In this document: in pieces, positions 44,408 through 54,441 of the stretch | Layout of the letters: every line of letters starts with the position of its first letter | How positions within the stretch are numbered: position 1 is the first letter of the stretch | Assembly: GCF_918741295.1 (NCBI RefSeq) | Contig: NZ_CAKKNB010000003.1 | Location: forward strand, 588,668 to 652,667 | DNA from: Aquabacterium sp. CECT 9606 | Lineage (GTDB): Bacteria; Pseudomonadota; Gammaproteobacteria; Burkholderiales; Burkholderiaceae_C | Direction of reading: 5' to 3' | DNA length: 64,000 bases | Made by a program: the position numbers and the translations under genes | Notes under the pieces: generated by a model | What the model was told of the DNA's origin: nothing | Seen by the model: only the letters and a program-made list of their open reading frames with translations | The model's database searches: none

Positions 44408-46417
44408 TCACACCGCCAGTTCACCCACCGCATCAGCATCGGATGCCCCGACATGGACGGCGCCACCGCCATCGCCAAGCGGCTTCGATGAGGTACCCGT
44501 GCGCAGGCACATCGGCAACCATGCCGCACCGGCCATCGCCTGCTCGGCCCCGCTCACGGCTGCGTCCTTCTTGAGCGCCGCCAGTGGCGCTGCGGCATTA
44601 ATGTCCACCGCCTCGGTCACCACCTCCAGGATGCGCCCCTTGGACACATGGTCCAGGTACGAAGGGCCACTGGCTGTCCACCAACGGCGCATGTCCAGGC
44701 CAAGCGCCAGCGCCAGGGCATCCGTCCTTTGGGTCGCAGGCTCCACACCGTAGATGCCCGTGACCGTCGAGGCAACGGCAAAGGTCAGCAGTTGCAGCAC
44801 CGTGGCCTGGTCTTGCGCCAACAGCCAGGGGAACATGGCATCCAGGTCTTGCGGGAGCTTGTCAGCCCAGGTGCGGCGCTCGGCATCCATCCGCAGCCAC
44901 GCCGGACTGGTTTCGATGTCATCGGCGGCAGCTCGCAGATCAGACTGGCTGTCCGTGGCCGTGATGGCCAGGACCGGGTCCTGCTGGTGACAGCGGTAGC
45001 CGTGATTCAGAAAGAGCTTTTGCGCCAGTTGGGCCGTGATCGCCACCAGCGCCACATCCGGGCGGGCAATCAATTCGGCCTGCACGGCGGCCACCCGGTG
45101 GGCGGTCAGGCGGCGCATCAGCTTGTCGGAGTGAACAGGGCGGGTCTTGGGTGATGGCAGAGACACCATGCCCGCTTGCACCCCGCCCTCGCCTGCTTGC
45201 CGTGCCGCTTGCGCCATGTCGCTGCGGTCATCGGGGCGAATCAGGCCGCGCTTGACTGTCGGCGTGCCGTTCTGGTCCACATGCACCACACAGCCCGCCT
45301 GCTTCATCAATTCGACAGGCCATGTGCTCAGGTCGGCCTCGATGGCCTTGCCCTGCACCTGCAGTGCCGCGACCTCACGCTCCAGCTCATCGGCTTGATC
45401 TTCATCGCCTTCATCCAAGGCATCCATCTGATCCTGCAAAGCGGCCATCCTGGCTTGCAGCGCATCCAGACTGGCCGCTTCCTGCTCGGTGGGGGCACGC
45501 CGGGTCTTGTGAAGCTCACCATGGCTCAGGTAGTCGTCACGGACCCAACGCGCCTGCACGTCCACCCACTTCCAACCTTCGGCGGCCACCTGCCTGGCCT
45601 TCTTGCGCAGCTTGTCCGTCGCGAGTTGATGCAGCAGGGGCACATCCAGCAGGTAGGCCTTCTTGTCATCGTCGCTGAACAGGTCGCGCCGCAGGGCACC
45701 ACCGGCCTTCTCGTAGGCCTTAAGCGTCACGTACCTGGCCACCGGATCCCGGTCGGACTCGACTTCATCCTGGGTGAGCAACTGGCGCAGGCATTCAGGG
45801 CGGCGGTTCCATGGCTGCAGGCCCGCCCAGGCTTGCTCCTGCTTGTCATGGTCATCGACCAGGGCCAGCGCCATCAGGCAATCCAGGCCGATCTCATCTG
45901 CCCGAAACTGCGCCATCAGCTTGGGCGACACGCTGGCCAGCTTCATCCGGCGTTTGACCACCAGGGGCGTGACACCAAAGGCTGCGGCCACGTCCTCCAC
46001 GGATTTGCCCTCACCCAGCAATTTGGCAAAGGCCAGGTACTCGTCGGCCGGGTGCATGGGCACATGAAAAACGTTCTCGGCCAAGCTGGCCAGCAACGCC
46101 TTGTCAGCGGGCACGATCAGCACGGGCACCGGGTAGTTGTCAGGGATCTCGCCGCTGCTCGCCAGCAGGCTCAAGGATTCCAGGCGGCGGCCTCCGGCGC
46201 ACACGTCGAACTGGCCCTGCACACCTTTGACGACGATCAGGTTCTGCAACACGCCACTGTCCTTGATGGAGGAAGCCAACTCGGCAATGCTCAGTTTTGA
46301 AGTGCTGCCGCCCGGGCGCACCTGGTAGTCCACCGACAACACCAGCTTGTTCAAGGGCACCGTGGTGCGAGGGGATGCCGCGATCACGGCATCGATTTCT
46401 GCTTTGGTGAATTTCAT
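44408..46417 (-). CDS. PRTRC-type ParB-family protein
   Basis: 669 residues from ATG 46417, preceded by AGGAG at 6 nt. Residues 20-120 are a ParB/Srx nuclease-like domain: PLNKLVLSVDYQVRPG, SIAELASSIKDSGVLQNLIV and DVCAGGRRLESL. A helix-turn-helix follows in SVEDVAAAFGVTPLVVKRRM. The rest contains a coiled coil (LQARMAALQDQMDALDE) and an unrecognised C-terminal half. The length and layout match the ParB-family member of PRTRC gene clusters rather than chromosomal ParB of about 300 residues. It is divergent from the helicase gene, with 300 bp between them. Confidence 0.8.
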   Translation of the reverse strand: MKFTKAEIDAVIAASPRTTVPLNKLVLSVDYQVRPGGSTSKLSIAELASSIKDSGVLQNLIVVKGVQGQFDVCAGGRRLESLSLLASSGEIPDNYPVPVLIVPADKALLASLAENVFHVPMHPADEYLAFAKLLGEGKSVEDVAAAFGVTPLVVKRRMKLASVSPKLMAQFRADEIGLDCLMALALVDDHDKQEQAWAGLQPWNRRPECLRQLLTQDEVESDRDPVARYVTLKAYEKAGGALRRDLFSDDDKKAYLLDVPLLHQLATDKLRKKARQVAAEGWKWVDVQARWVRDDYLSHGELHKTRRAPTEQEAASLDALQARMAALQDQMDALDEGDEDQADELEREVAALQVQGKAIEADLSTWPVELMKQAGCVVHVDQNGTPTVKRGLIRPDDRSDMAQAARQAGEGGVQAGMVSLPSPKTRPVHSDKLMRRLTAHRVAAVQAELIARPDVALVAITAQLAQKLFLNHGYRCHQQDPVLAITATDSQSDLRAAADDIETSPAWLRMDAERRTWADKLPQDLDAMFPWLLAQDQATVLQLLTFAVASTVTGIYGVEPATQRTDALALALGLDMRRWWTASGPSYLDHVSKGRILEVVTEAVDINAAAPLAALKKDAAVSGAEQAMAGAAWLPMCLRTGTSSKPLGDGGGAVHVGASDADAVGELAV

Positions 46418-46720
46418 GAGGGCTCCTGCACGGTTGAGGGGCAGGCGATGCGCCTGTCCATGCATTCAGAATCTCATCGGGCGCGCTGAATTCAAGTCCG
46501 CACACGGCAAGCAAAATAGCCATCGCCCAGGTCTTGAACAGACCCGCCAGAAACCCTTTCCCCATCGATCCACAGACCTGCGTTGGTCACGATCAGGTGA
46601 CGAAGCGCGGTACCATTTCGACTACTCCGGTAGGGCTGATGATTCCTGCCAAACCATTCACCCCTGATCGGTCAGAACACGCAGTCAGTACGCGCCGATA
46701 CATCCTGACGAGGTCCATCG

Positions 46721-49700
46721 TTGAACGCATCGGCCACCACTGCGCTTTCTGTCCTCAGCTTCTGGCGTGACCTGGAAGTCTTCAACATCCCGACCGCGCC
46801 ATCGGCCAAGGACGGCTCGGACCAAGTCAAGATCGTCACGCCCCCACGCGGCAGCAAACTACCCTGGCAGAGCGCTGAGTTCAGACCAACCGAGACTCAC
46901 GGCTACATCCACGTCGTCTATGTCGGCGTGGCCGACACCGAAGACCTCTCGCGCCTGACGCTGCAAGCGGTGTTCCCTGACCAGGACCTGAGTGAGCGCG
47001 AGCGGCAGCAGCGTACCCCCGGCAACGGTTGGCTCGCCGCCTTTGTCGCCAACGAACACGGTGTCCCCAAGCTGGACAGCTACCTGCCCGCCAGCTTTGC
47101 CCATGGCGTCGATGCGCTTTGGCATTCGCAATCCCTGGACAAGATCAATGCCAGGCTGGTGCGTGCCCGCGACGAGTTCGGCCAGCGACGCCACCGGATG
47201 TCGCAGGTGTCAGCCACCCCCGACCACAACCCCGATCCCAATCTCGATACCAAGGCCATCGCCAATGGGGAGGCCAACACCGACCAGCCCCTGCCAGGCC
47301 CCTTGACCTGGGCCGACCTGGATGAAGAGGTGGCCACCGTGCTCAAGCTGCTCGGCTCGGGTGCCGATGCGCCGGACATGGTCTGGCGCGTGGTCGTGCG
47401 GGTCACTCGCGTCAAGCGGCGCTTCCTGGATGCCAACCTGGATGCGGCCACCGACTACCTGAACTCGTTCTACCTGGACGACCTGGATCGCCTGATCACG
47501 CAGGCGCGCAAGAACAAGCCCTTTGGCAAGGCCCTGGGCAGCTACCTGGGTGCGCCCCTGGATGACAGCCAGCGCATCGACATCCTGGAGCAGCACACGG
47601 CCATGGGTGAGCTGCTCAGCGTCGCGCGCCTGCCCAGTGCACGTTGGCCCGCTTCGGCCAAAGCACCGCTGGCACTCGCTCAGCAAGCGGCTGTGGCGCA
47701 AGTGCTGCATGCCTTGGGCCGCGATGGCGGCACCCTGGGTGTCAATGGCCCACCGGGTACTGGCAAAACCACCTTGCTGTGCGACGTGATCGCCGAGGTC
47801 GTCACGGAGCGGGCACGCAAGATCGCAGCGCTCAGCCGCCCGGTCGAGCTGTTTGACGACAGCGTGAAGGTGGCAGGCAAGAACTTCTTCCCGCTCAAGG
47901 CCAAGGTGGTCGGGGGCAGCTCCATCGTGGTGACCAGCACGAACAACAACGCGGTCAAAAACATCACGCAGGAATTGCCTGCACGACAGAAGGTGGCCGA
48001 GGAATTCGGGCCGGTGGCGTATTTCGATGAGGTGATCCGCGAGGTCTTTGCCGCACAAAAGGTGGTGAACGACGACAAGCAGCCCATCGACTGCTGGGGG
48101 CTGGTGGCCGCTGCACTGGGCAACGCGGGCAACCGCCGCGCGTTCGCCAAGGGCTTCTTCAGGGCGGACTACACCGGGTCCCGTCGGGCTACGACAAGCG
48201 TGTCCGACTCGGTCCAGGCCGATGGCGTTGATCCCGACGCAGCAGGTGACAGTGCCCCCAGCCTGCCAGTGAAGGAGCTGCCCCCGTCCATGAAGCAATT
48301 GCTGGAAGCGGCCGACAAGGACTACGCCCGCTACCAGGCTGAATGGCACGCGGCCAAGAAGGTGTTTCTGGGCCTGCTGGATGATTTCGAGGCGCGCCGC
48401 GCCGTCCTGCTCCTGGCAGAAAAAGCAGCCCTGCGCATCGACGATTGCCGCGACCGCCTCGATGCACAGCGCGCCGCCGTGCACTCGCTGTCAGGCCGCA
48501 TCGACCTGGCCAGCAAAGACCTGGTCAATCGCCGCGACAAGCTGTCCATCCTACGGGCGCTGGTCGAATCCCGGCAAGCCACGGTCGTGCAGCTTCGCTC
48601 GCACGGCTTGCCCAACCTGTGGGACAAGCTCTGCGCCTTGTTCGGGCGCGAGAGCGCCCGCATGGCCACCCAGCGCCAGGCCTTGAGCGAGCCCACGTCG
48701 GCCCTGGCCCAAGCCGCCGAAGCCTTGGCCGAGCTGGCGCGCGAGGCTGCGGTGGCCGAGGCGCTGCTCGACAAACAGCAGGCACAGCACCACACCCTGG
48801 TGTTGGAACAGCAAGCTGTGGCCCGTGAGTTGGCCAGCCACCAACGCGCCTTGCAAGCGGGGCACGACACCGGGGCCCAGCACTTCCCGGATGCCCGGCT
48901 CTGGGCCTTGCCCCCCGGCGAGCGCCATCGCGCCTCGGTCGCGGTCAGCCCGGCGCTGGACACCCTGCGCGCGCGCATCTTCCTGCAGGCGATGGAGTTG
49001 CACCGCCTGACCGTGATGGCCAATGCAGGCAAGTTCATCGGCAACCTGAAAGGCGTCGATGGCATGCTGACCGGCGCCCTGAAAGAGCAGTTGCCGCTGG
49101 AACAGCGCCCCTTGCTGTGGGATGCATTTTTCTTCATCGTGCCGGTCGTCTCGACCACCCTAGCCTCCTTTGACCGCCTGTTCATGGGCATGGGGCAGGA
49201 CAGCCTGGGCTGGCTGCTGATCGACGAGGCGGGCCAGGCCACGCCGCAATCGGCGGCGGGGGCCATCTGGCGCAGCCAGCGTGCTGTGCTGGTAGGCGAT
49301 CCGCTGCAGATCGAGCCGGTGTTCACGGTGCCGCTGGGCCTGGTGGAGGAGTTGCGCCAGCGCCATGGCGTGCCCGCCCTATGGTCACCCAAGGACGAGT
49401 CCGTGCAGACGCTGGCAGACCGTGTCACGCGCCATGGCTCGTGGGTGGCGGCTTCGGTCGGCACCAAAACAGGAGACGACAACAGCGCGCAGCGCCTGTG
49501 GACGGGCATGCCGCTTCGCACCCACCGGCGCTGTGACGAGCCGATGTTCACCGTGGCCAACCGCATCGCCTATGCCGGGCAGATGGTGCATGGGCGGGTG
49601 GATGAGCAGGGGCACCCAAAGATGGTGGCGTTTTCATGCGTGCTGGGCGAGAGTGCCTGGCTGGATGTGCAAGCCACCCGCAGCCAGCACCCGGTGGTTC

Positions 49701-50161
49701 AGGATGAGCTTGATGTGCTGGAGGACTGCCTGCGTGCGCTTCAAGGGCAACCGGCCTTCACCCCGGCAGGCAAACCAGGCGGCACTGCCAAGGCGGCGAA
49801 GATCTTTGTGATCTCGCCGTTCCGCAAGGTCAAAGCTGCCTGCGACTCGCGGATCAAGGCCGCTGGCATCCAAGGGGTTGACTGCGGCACCGTGCACACC
49901 TTCCAGGGCAAGGAGGCTGAGATTGCCTTCCTGGTGCTGGGCACGGCGCCGGGGCAAGCCGGATCGGGCGCCCGGGCCTGGGCCTCGGGCAAGCCCAACC
50001 TGCTGAACGTCGCCATCACGCGGGCCAAGTACCGCCTGTACGTGATTGGTGATGCCGCCCAATGGGGAACACTCAAACACTTCAGCGAGTTGCACAGATC
50101 CTTGCCAGCGGTCAAACCCACGCCAGCAAATGAGCCCGACCTCGTTGCAAACATGCGCTGA
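46721..50161 (+). CDS. Large superfamily 1 DNA/RNA helicase (DNA2/NAM7/Upf1-like)
   Basis: 1146 residues with a TTG start at 46721 (GAGG 7 nt upstream). Motif I is GVNGPPGTGKTTLLCDVIAE near residue 343. A long Ala/Arg-rich insertion with a coiled coil separates it from motif II, WLLIDEAGQATPQSAAGAIW (DEAG box), and from the motif III-like VLVGDPLQIEPVF. The C-terminal RecA domain has FVISPFRKVKAACDSRI, TVHTFQGKEAEIAFLVLGT and LLNVAITRAKYRLYVIGD (motifs IV to VI). The first 250 residues are family-specific. Such large SF1 helicases are common in mobile elements and in several anti-phage systems. Its neighbour on the other strand is the ParB-family gene. Exact role unknown. Confidence 0.82.
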   Translation: MNASATTALSVLSFWRDLEVFNIPTAPSAKDGSDQVKIVTPPRGSKLPWQSAEFRPTETHGYIHVVYVGVADTEDLSRLTLQAVFPDQDLSERERQQRTPGNGWLAAFVANEHGVPKLDSYLPASFAHGVDALWHSQSLDKINARLVRARDEFGQRRHRMSQVSATPDHNPDPNLDTKAIANGEANTDQPLPGPLTWADLDEEVATVLKLLGSGADAPDMVWRVVVRVTRVKRRFLDANLDAATDYLNSFYLDDLDRLITQARKNKPFGKALGSYLGAPLDDSQRIDILEQHTAMGELLSVARLPSARWPASAKAPLALAQQAAVAQVLHALGRDGGTLGVNGPPGTGKTTLLCDVIAEVVTERARKIAALSRPVELFDDSVKVAGKNFFPLKAKVVGGSSIVVTSTNNNAVKNITQELPARQKVAEEFGPVAYFDEVIREVFAAQKVVNDDKQPIDCWGLVAAALGNAGNRRAFAKGFFRADYTGSRRATTSVSDSVQADGVDPDAAGDSAPSLPVKELPPSMKQLLEAADKDYARYQAEWHAAKKVFLGLLDDFEARRAVLLLAEKAALRIDDCRDRLDAQRAAVHSLSGRIDLASKDLVNRRDKLSILRALVESRQATVVQLRSHGLPNLWDKLCALFGRESARMATQRQALSEPTSALAQAAEALAELAREAAVAEALLDKQQAQHHTLVLEQQAVARELASHQRALQAGHDTGAQHFPDARLWALPPGERHRASVAVSPALDTLRARIFLQAMELHRLTVMANAGKFIGNLKGVDGMLTGALKEQLPLEQRPLLWDAFFFIVPVVSTTLASFDRLFMGMGQDSLGWLLIDEAGQATPQSAAGAIWRSQRAVLVGDPLQIEPVFTVPLGLVEELRQRHGVPALWSPKDESVQTLADRVTRHGSWVAASVGTKTGDDNSAQRLWTGMPLRTHRRCDEPMFTVANRIAYAGQMVHGRVDEQGHPKMVAFSCVLGESAWLDVQATRSQHPVVQDELDVLEDCLRALQGQPAFTPAGKPGGTAKAAKIFVISPFRKVKAACDSRIKAAGIQGVDCGTVHTFQGKEAEIAFLVLGTAPGQAGSGARAWASGKPNLLNVAITRAKYRLYVIGDAAQWGTLKHFSELHRSLPAVKPTPANEPDLVANMR

Positions 50162-50232
50162 TGCAGCGACTCATGGGCCCCCGCGCTGTTCGCAAACCAG
50201 CCTCGCATTGCCGAAGTGACCGCACCGACTAA

Positions 50233-50275
50233 CCACATGTAGTTATCCACAAAAACTGGGGATAACTACATGTGG
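50233..50275. terminator. 16-bp perfect hairpin containing a DnaA-box-like sequence
   Basis: CCACATGTAGTTATCC at 50233-50248 pairs perfectly with GGATAACTACATGTGG at 50260-50275, with an 11-nt loop, and is followed by GTTTT. It lies 71 nt after the helicase stop, so a bidirectional terminator is likely. The left arm and loop together contain TTATCCACA (50243-50251), identical to the consensus DnaA box. A replication or regulatory role is therefore also possible. Confidence 0.6.
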
Positions 50276-50599
50276 GTTTTAGATCTTCCCCAAGTGACAC
50301 AAGGGCGTTCTCGGCCCGCCTAATTTTCAGGCAATGCCATACATGGCAGTGGACCAAACGTGGGCACAAACGATGGTGCAGCCTACTAGGAACGCGAACC
50401 CCACATACGATGGTCGTCACAATGACAAACCACCAGACCGGTGACGGCATTTGCCCGACACGCCTCAGGCAGCCCTGCGAAGCTTGACAAGGAGCAAAAG
50501 CCAACGCACCATGCCGACAACTGAGCCACGCTCGTCGCAAAACGCAAGTCAATGAATTCGCCGTCCATGCGCCAACTGCAAAAATTGTTCTGGGCCTCA

Positions 50600-50972
50600 G
50601 CAACCTTTTCAAAACGAGCCGCAGGGTCGATCCGAACCGGATGTTCTCGGGGGCCTCTTTGCCGTATAGGAAGACGCCCACCTTGGTCTTGATCTCGCCT
50701 TCAGGGTCGGTCACGAAGTCCTGGGACTCGGTCTGAATGCCACCGCCGCCGCAAGCTGGGTCGTAAATAGTCAGGGGGTTGGGGAGTTGATCCTTGACGG
50801 GGATGAGCACCAAGTTGGTCATCAACTTGATGACCTCACGCGGCGTGAAGTGTTCACTGCTTGGAATGGTGCGAGCACCATATTCGCCTGCTTCGGGAGC
50901 AGCTTGAGGCCCACGAAGTGTTTGGCGATCGACTCCTGGGCGCTTGCCTTCACCCCGTGATGGTCCCCTCAA
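50600..50972 (-). pseudogene. hsdM: Type I restriction-modification methyltransferase (hsdM) fragment
   Basis: Minus-strand codons give EHFTPREVIKLMTNLVLIPV and then IYDPACGGGGIQTESQDFV, corresponding to the HsdM block with motif I (DPACGTGG). After VGVFLYGKEAPENIRFGSTL the similarity ends; the catalytic NPPF motif and flanks are missing, and the segment between YGKE and NIRFGSTL has been deleted. It is a dead remnant. No hsdS or hsdR is recognisable nearby. Confidence 0.72.
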
Positions 50973-51252
50973 TCAACTACACAACGGGTGAACCGGTTGA
51001 CTTCGGTACAGAAACCAGGACTTTTTGCATCGTTTCCCGAACACTTTGGCCATCCGGCCCCGGGCAAACGCTGTCCTTTTGGGGCTTCTTCGACGACCAG
51101 AAACGTAGATAGCATTCAATAATGCGACAAACGTGCCGAAAGCTTGTCTGTCGGTGGTCCATCCCATATCGAGCAGCAAAGAGATGAGGCTCGATCCATG
51201 TATGCCGCATTGTGTGGGATGCCCAGTCGACAAACAACTAGCCGGATAGCCC

Positions 51253-52922
51253 ATGAAACTCAACCACCTGAAGATCAGCCAACGTCTAGCCCTCGCATTT
51301 GGCTTGATCACGGTTCTGCTTGTGGCTTCATCCGGCCTTGCGTTGCACGAGTTGGGCTCGGTCGAGCAAAGCCTCGATAGCATCGCCACCGGCAGCAACG
51401 TCAAGGTGAAACAGAACAACGAGATGGCCGAGTCGGTACATGTCGTTTCACGCGTGATACGTACAATGGTACTGCTTCACGAAAAGGACGAGGTCCGCGC
51501 CGAAGAAATCAAACTCAAGCAAGCACGCGCGCACTACGACAAGATCTGGGACACGCAGCAAAAGCTCCCGGCCAGTGAGGCCGACAAGGCAATCCGAAGC
51601 AAGATTGCCCGCGCAGCTGAAGCCGCGCGCGGTTTGAACAACAGTGTGATTGAGTTGGCTCATGCCGGCAAGGACGAGCAGGCCATCGCCGTATTGCTCA
51701 AGGAGGCCGGGCCGGCGACCCAGAAGTGGCAAGATGCGCTAGACGAGTACATCGCCCCCAGGAAGGCGAAACCAAACGGCAACTGGAGGTGGCCACCATG
51801 GGCTACGACCAAGCGCGTGCAGTTTTGATTGGCACCGACATCCTGGCTGTGACGCTGGCCGTACTGCTGGGCTGGCTAACCAGCCGCTCAATTACCGGAC
51901 CGATGGAGCAAGCCAAAGCGGCTGCAGAGCGTATTGAAAATGGCGACCTGACGGTTGAGATCACGGCCGAAGGCAAAGACGAGACCGCACAGCTGTTAGG
52001 AGCCCTGTCAAACATGAAGGACAACCTGACCCACATCGTCAGAGGTGTGCGCGAAAACGCTGAGAGTGTGGCCACGGCCACGGCCGAGATTGCCCAGGGC
52101 AACAACGACTTGTCAAGCCGTACCGAACAACAGGCCAGTGCCTTGCAGGAAACGGCTGCGTCGATGGAAGAGTTGAATTCCACAGTGAAGCAAAACGCCG
52201 ACAACGCCAAACAGGCCAATCAACTGGCATTGGGTGCCTCAACGATCGCGGTCAAAGGAGGCGACATGGTCTCGCAGGTGGTCGATACGATGAAGGGCAT
52301 CAACGACAGTTCCAAGAGGATCGCTGACATCATCGGTGTGATCGACGGCATTGCCTTTCAAACCAACATCCTGGCCCTGAACGCGGCTGTGGAGGCAGCG
52401 CGCGCCGGCGAACAGGGGCGCGGCTTCGCGGTGGTGGCCGCCGAGGTGCGTAGCCTGGCCGGGCGTAGCGCCGATGCCGCGAAGGAGATCAAGGGGCTGA
52501 TTGCCACCAGCGTCACACGCGTTGAACAGGGCACGGCGCTGGTCGATCAAGCTGGCGCGACGATGACCGAAATCGTCGTCGCAATCCGCCGCGTGACCGA
52601 CATCATGGGGGAGATCAGCTCAGCCTCGACCGAGCAGAGCACAGGCGTGGCGCAGGTTGGGGAGGCCGTGAGCCAAATGGATCAGGCCACGCAGCAGAAC
52701 GCGGCGCTGGTTGAGGAGAGCGCCGCCGCCGCGGAGAGCCTGAAACACCAAGCATTGCAACTGGTGCGGGCTGTGGCGGTGTTCAAGCTCAGCGCAGGCA
52801 TGCCGGACTCATGCGAAGTATCCGATCAGGACCCGCCCTCCATGAGGCCCATTCTCAACAACCGCGATACCGCTGAGCAAGCCACCGAATTTCGACGGCG
52901 GATGCGGCCTGATTCAAAATGA
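51253..52922 (+). pseudogene. Methyl-accepting chemotaxis protein, frameshifted in a C-run
   Basis: The first frame (51253 to about 51765) encodes MKLNHLKISQRLALAFGLIT, a transmembrane segment, and a four-helix-bundle ligand-binding domain (4HB_MCP). The second frame continues with EGETKRQLEVATMGYDQARA, a second transmembrane segment (AVTLAVLLGWLTS), a HAMP domain and the signalling hairpin, which contains GIAFQTNILALNAAVEAARA. The switch occurs at CCCCC near 51765, where the frame changes by one or two bases. This may be a real mutation, a phase-variable tract or a sequencing error. The C-terminal part overlaps the diguanylate cyclase gene by ATGA. Confidence 0.8.
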
Positions 52923-54031
52923 CGCAAGCCATGAACTCGTCTCCGGCGCTGCTCCATGCCGATCCTTTGGCGCCCGTCGCCTTGGGTGACAACAACGCGG
53001 CACTCTTTCGCAAACTGCTGCTGGGGGTGTCTGTCATGGCCGGCCTCACGCACCTTTGCTTCCTGCTGCTGTTCTACAACAGTGGGGTGACGCAGCTGGC
53101 CATCATCAATGTGGGCAGCATCCTTTGCTACGCTTTGACCTTCTCATTGCTGTGGCACCACCATGTGATTCAGGCCTGGATGCTGATCATCCTGGAGGTG
53201 GTGGGGCACGCGGTTCTGGCCGTCTATTTCGTGGGCTGGGAGAGTGGGTTCCACCTCTACATCATGTTGGCACCGCCGGTGATGATGTTCAGTTCGCTGG
53301 GCAACTGGCGCGGCAAGGCGCCTCTGGTGCTGGGGCTGGCAGCCTTGTACGTGGGCTTGGACTTCTTCTTGCGCCCGGCCACGCCGATCTCGGCGCTGGC
53401 GCCTTCGGTGCTCAATGGCTTGTACTACTTCAACCTGATCACCGTGCTAGGGATGCAGATTTTCCTGGCGGGCATGTACTACCGCCTGGTGGTCCAAAGT
53501 GAACAGCAGCTGCGTGAGATGGCCACCACCGATCCGCTGACCCGCCTGCGCAATCGCCGCAGCGTGCTGGACACCTCAACCTGCGAGGCCGCCAAGCAGC
53601 GTCGCGATGGCCGGCCCTTGTCCTTCATCCTGTGTGATGTGGACCACTTCAAGACGGTGAATGACACCCACGGCCACGAGGCCGGTGACGAGGTCCTGAA
53701 GGCGGTGGCCAAGATCTTGCGCTCAGGGGTGCGGGAAGTGGATCACGCCGCCCGTTGGGGCGGCGAAGAATTCCTGCTGCTTTTGCCCGAAACCGCCTCG
53801 CCCGGTGCCGAGATGGTGGCCAACCGCCTGCGTGAAGCCATCGCCGAGCTTCGGGTGCCCGGGAAGGACGGTCCTTTGACAGTGACCATGACCTTCGGCA
53901 TCAGCAGCCTGCACCTCAACGAGCCCATCGACCAGGCCATTGCCCGTGCAGACAAGGCCCTGTACCAAGGCAAGCACGGTGGCCGCAACCGGGTTGAATT
54001 GGCCACCGAGGATGTGTTGCTGCAGGCCTGA
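52919..54031 (+). CDS. Membrane-bound diguanylate cyclase (GGDEF, GGEEF variant)
   Basis: 370 residues. About six transmembrane segments occupy residues 20-195 (GVSVMAGLTHLCFLLLFY, IINVGSILCYALTFSLLW, LNGLYYFNLITVLGMQIFLA). The GGDEF domain begins with TTDPLTRLRNRRSVLD and FILCDVDHFKTVNDTHGHEA. The active-site loop is ARWGGEEFLLLLPET, the active GGEEF form. An inhibitory I-site RxxD (REVD) lies five residues before GGEEF, so product inhibition by c-di-GMP is likely. ATGA overlap with the chemoreceptor gene suggests that the two act in one sensory unit. The receptor is frameshifted but this gene is intact. Confidence 0.88.
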   Translation: MTQAMNSSPALLHADPLAPVALGDNNAALFRKLLLGVSVMAGLTHLCFLLLFYNSGVTQLAIINVGSILCYALTFSLLWHHHVIQAWMLIILEVVGHAVLAVYFVGWESGFHLYIMLAPPVMMFSSLGNWRGKAPLVLGLAALYVGLDFFLRPATPISALAPSVLNGLYYFNLITVLGMQIFLAGMYYRLVVQSEQQLREMATTDPLTRLRNRRSVLDTSTCEAAKQRRDGRPLSFILCDVDHFKTVNDTHGHEAGDEVLKAVAKILRSGVREVDHAARWGGEEFLLLLPETASPGAEMVANRLREAIAELRVPGKDGPLTVTMTFGISSLHLNEPIDQAIARADKALYQGKHGGRNRVELATEDVLLQA

Positions 54032-54441
54032 CCCGGGTCAGCTCGGCAAGGCCACGGTGGACAACACGAAGACCCGAACGTCGCTGGCGGGAGAAGTCCA
54101 ATGTTCCATGAGCACACGGAAGACTTTCAGTCGATCTCGAACATGCACATGCGCAACCCAATCACCCCCTGCCCCAAACCATCATTTGGCGATCAATAGC
54201 TGGTCCGCTCCAGGGCGGCACTGACAGCCCCCGTCAGCAACAGTCGCCACGGTTCACCTAGTGTCCTGTCCCGCTGATACGTGAACAAAGTCTGTGTAGC
54301 TTTTCCAGGATCGAATCAGCAGTGGACTAAACCGCTCGGGCGGTAGGCGCTTCGACCCGATCGGCGGTGGTGCGTTGAGCCTGCGGCTCTGCGATGTTGG
54401 TGATCGAGGCAATCCGCCTCGTTCATCGACTGGAGCCCACC

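Noticed and set aside
47210..49566. Long minus-strand frames of more than 400 codons opposite the helicase
   Set aside because: Antisense to helicase motifs I to III; no protein family features.
54194..54257. Possible continuation of the truncated recombinase to the left of the IS630
   Set aside because: The codons next to the left TA do not match a recombinase, and the frame closes at once with TAG.
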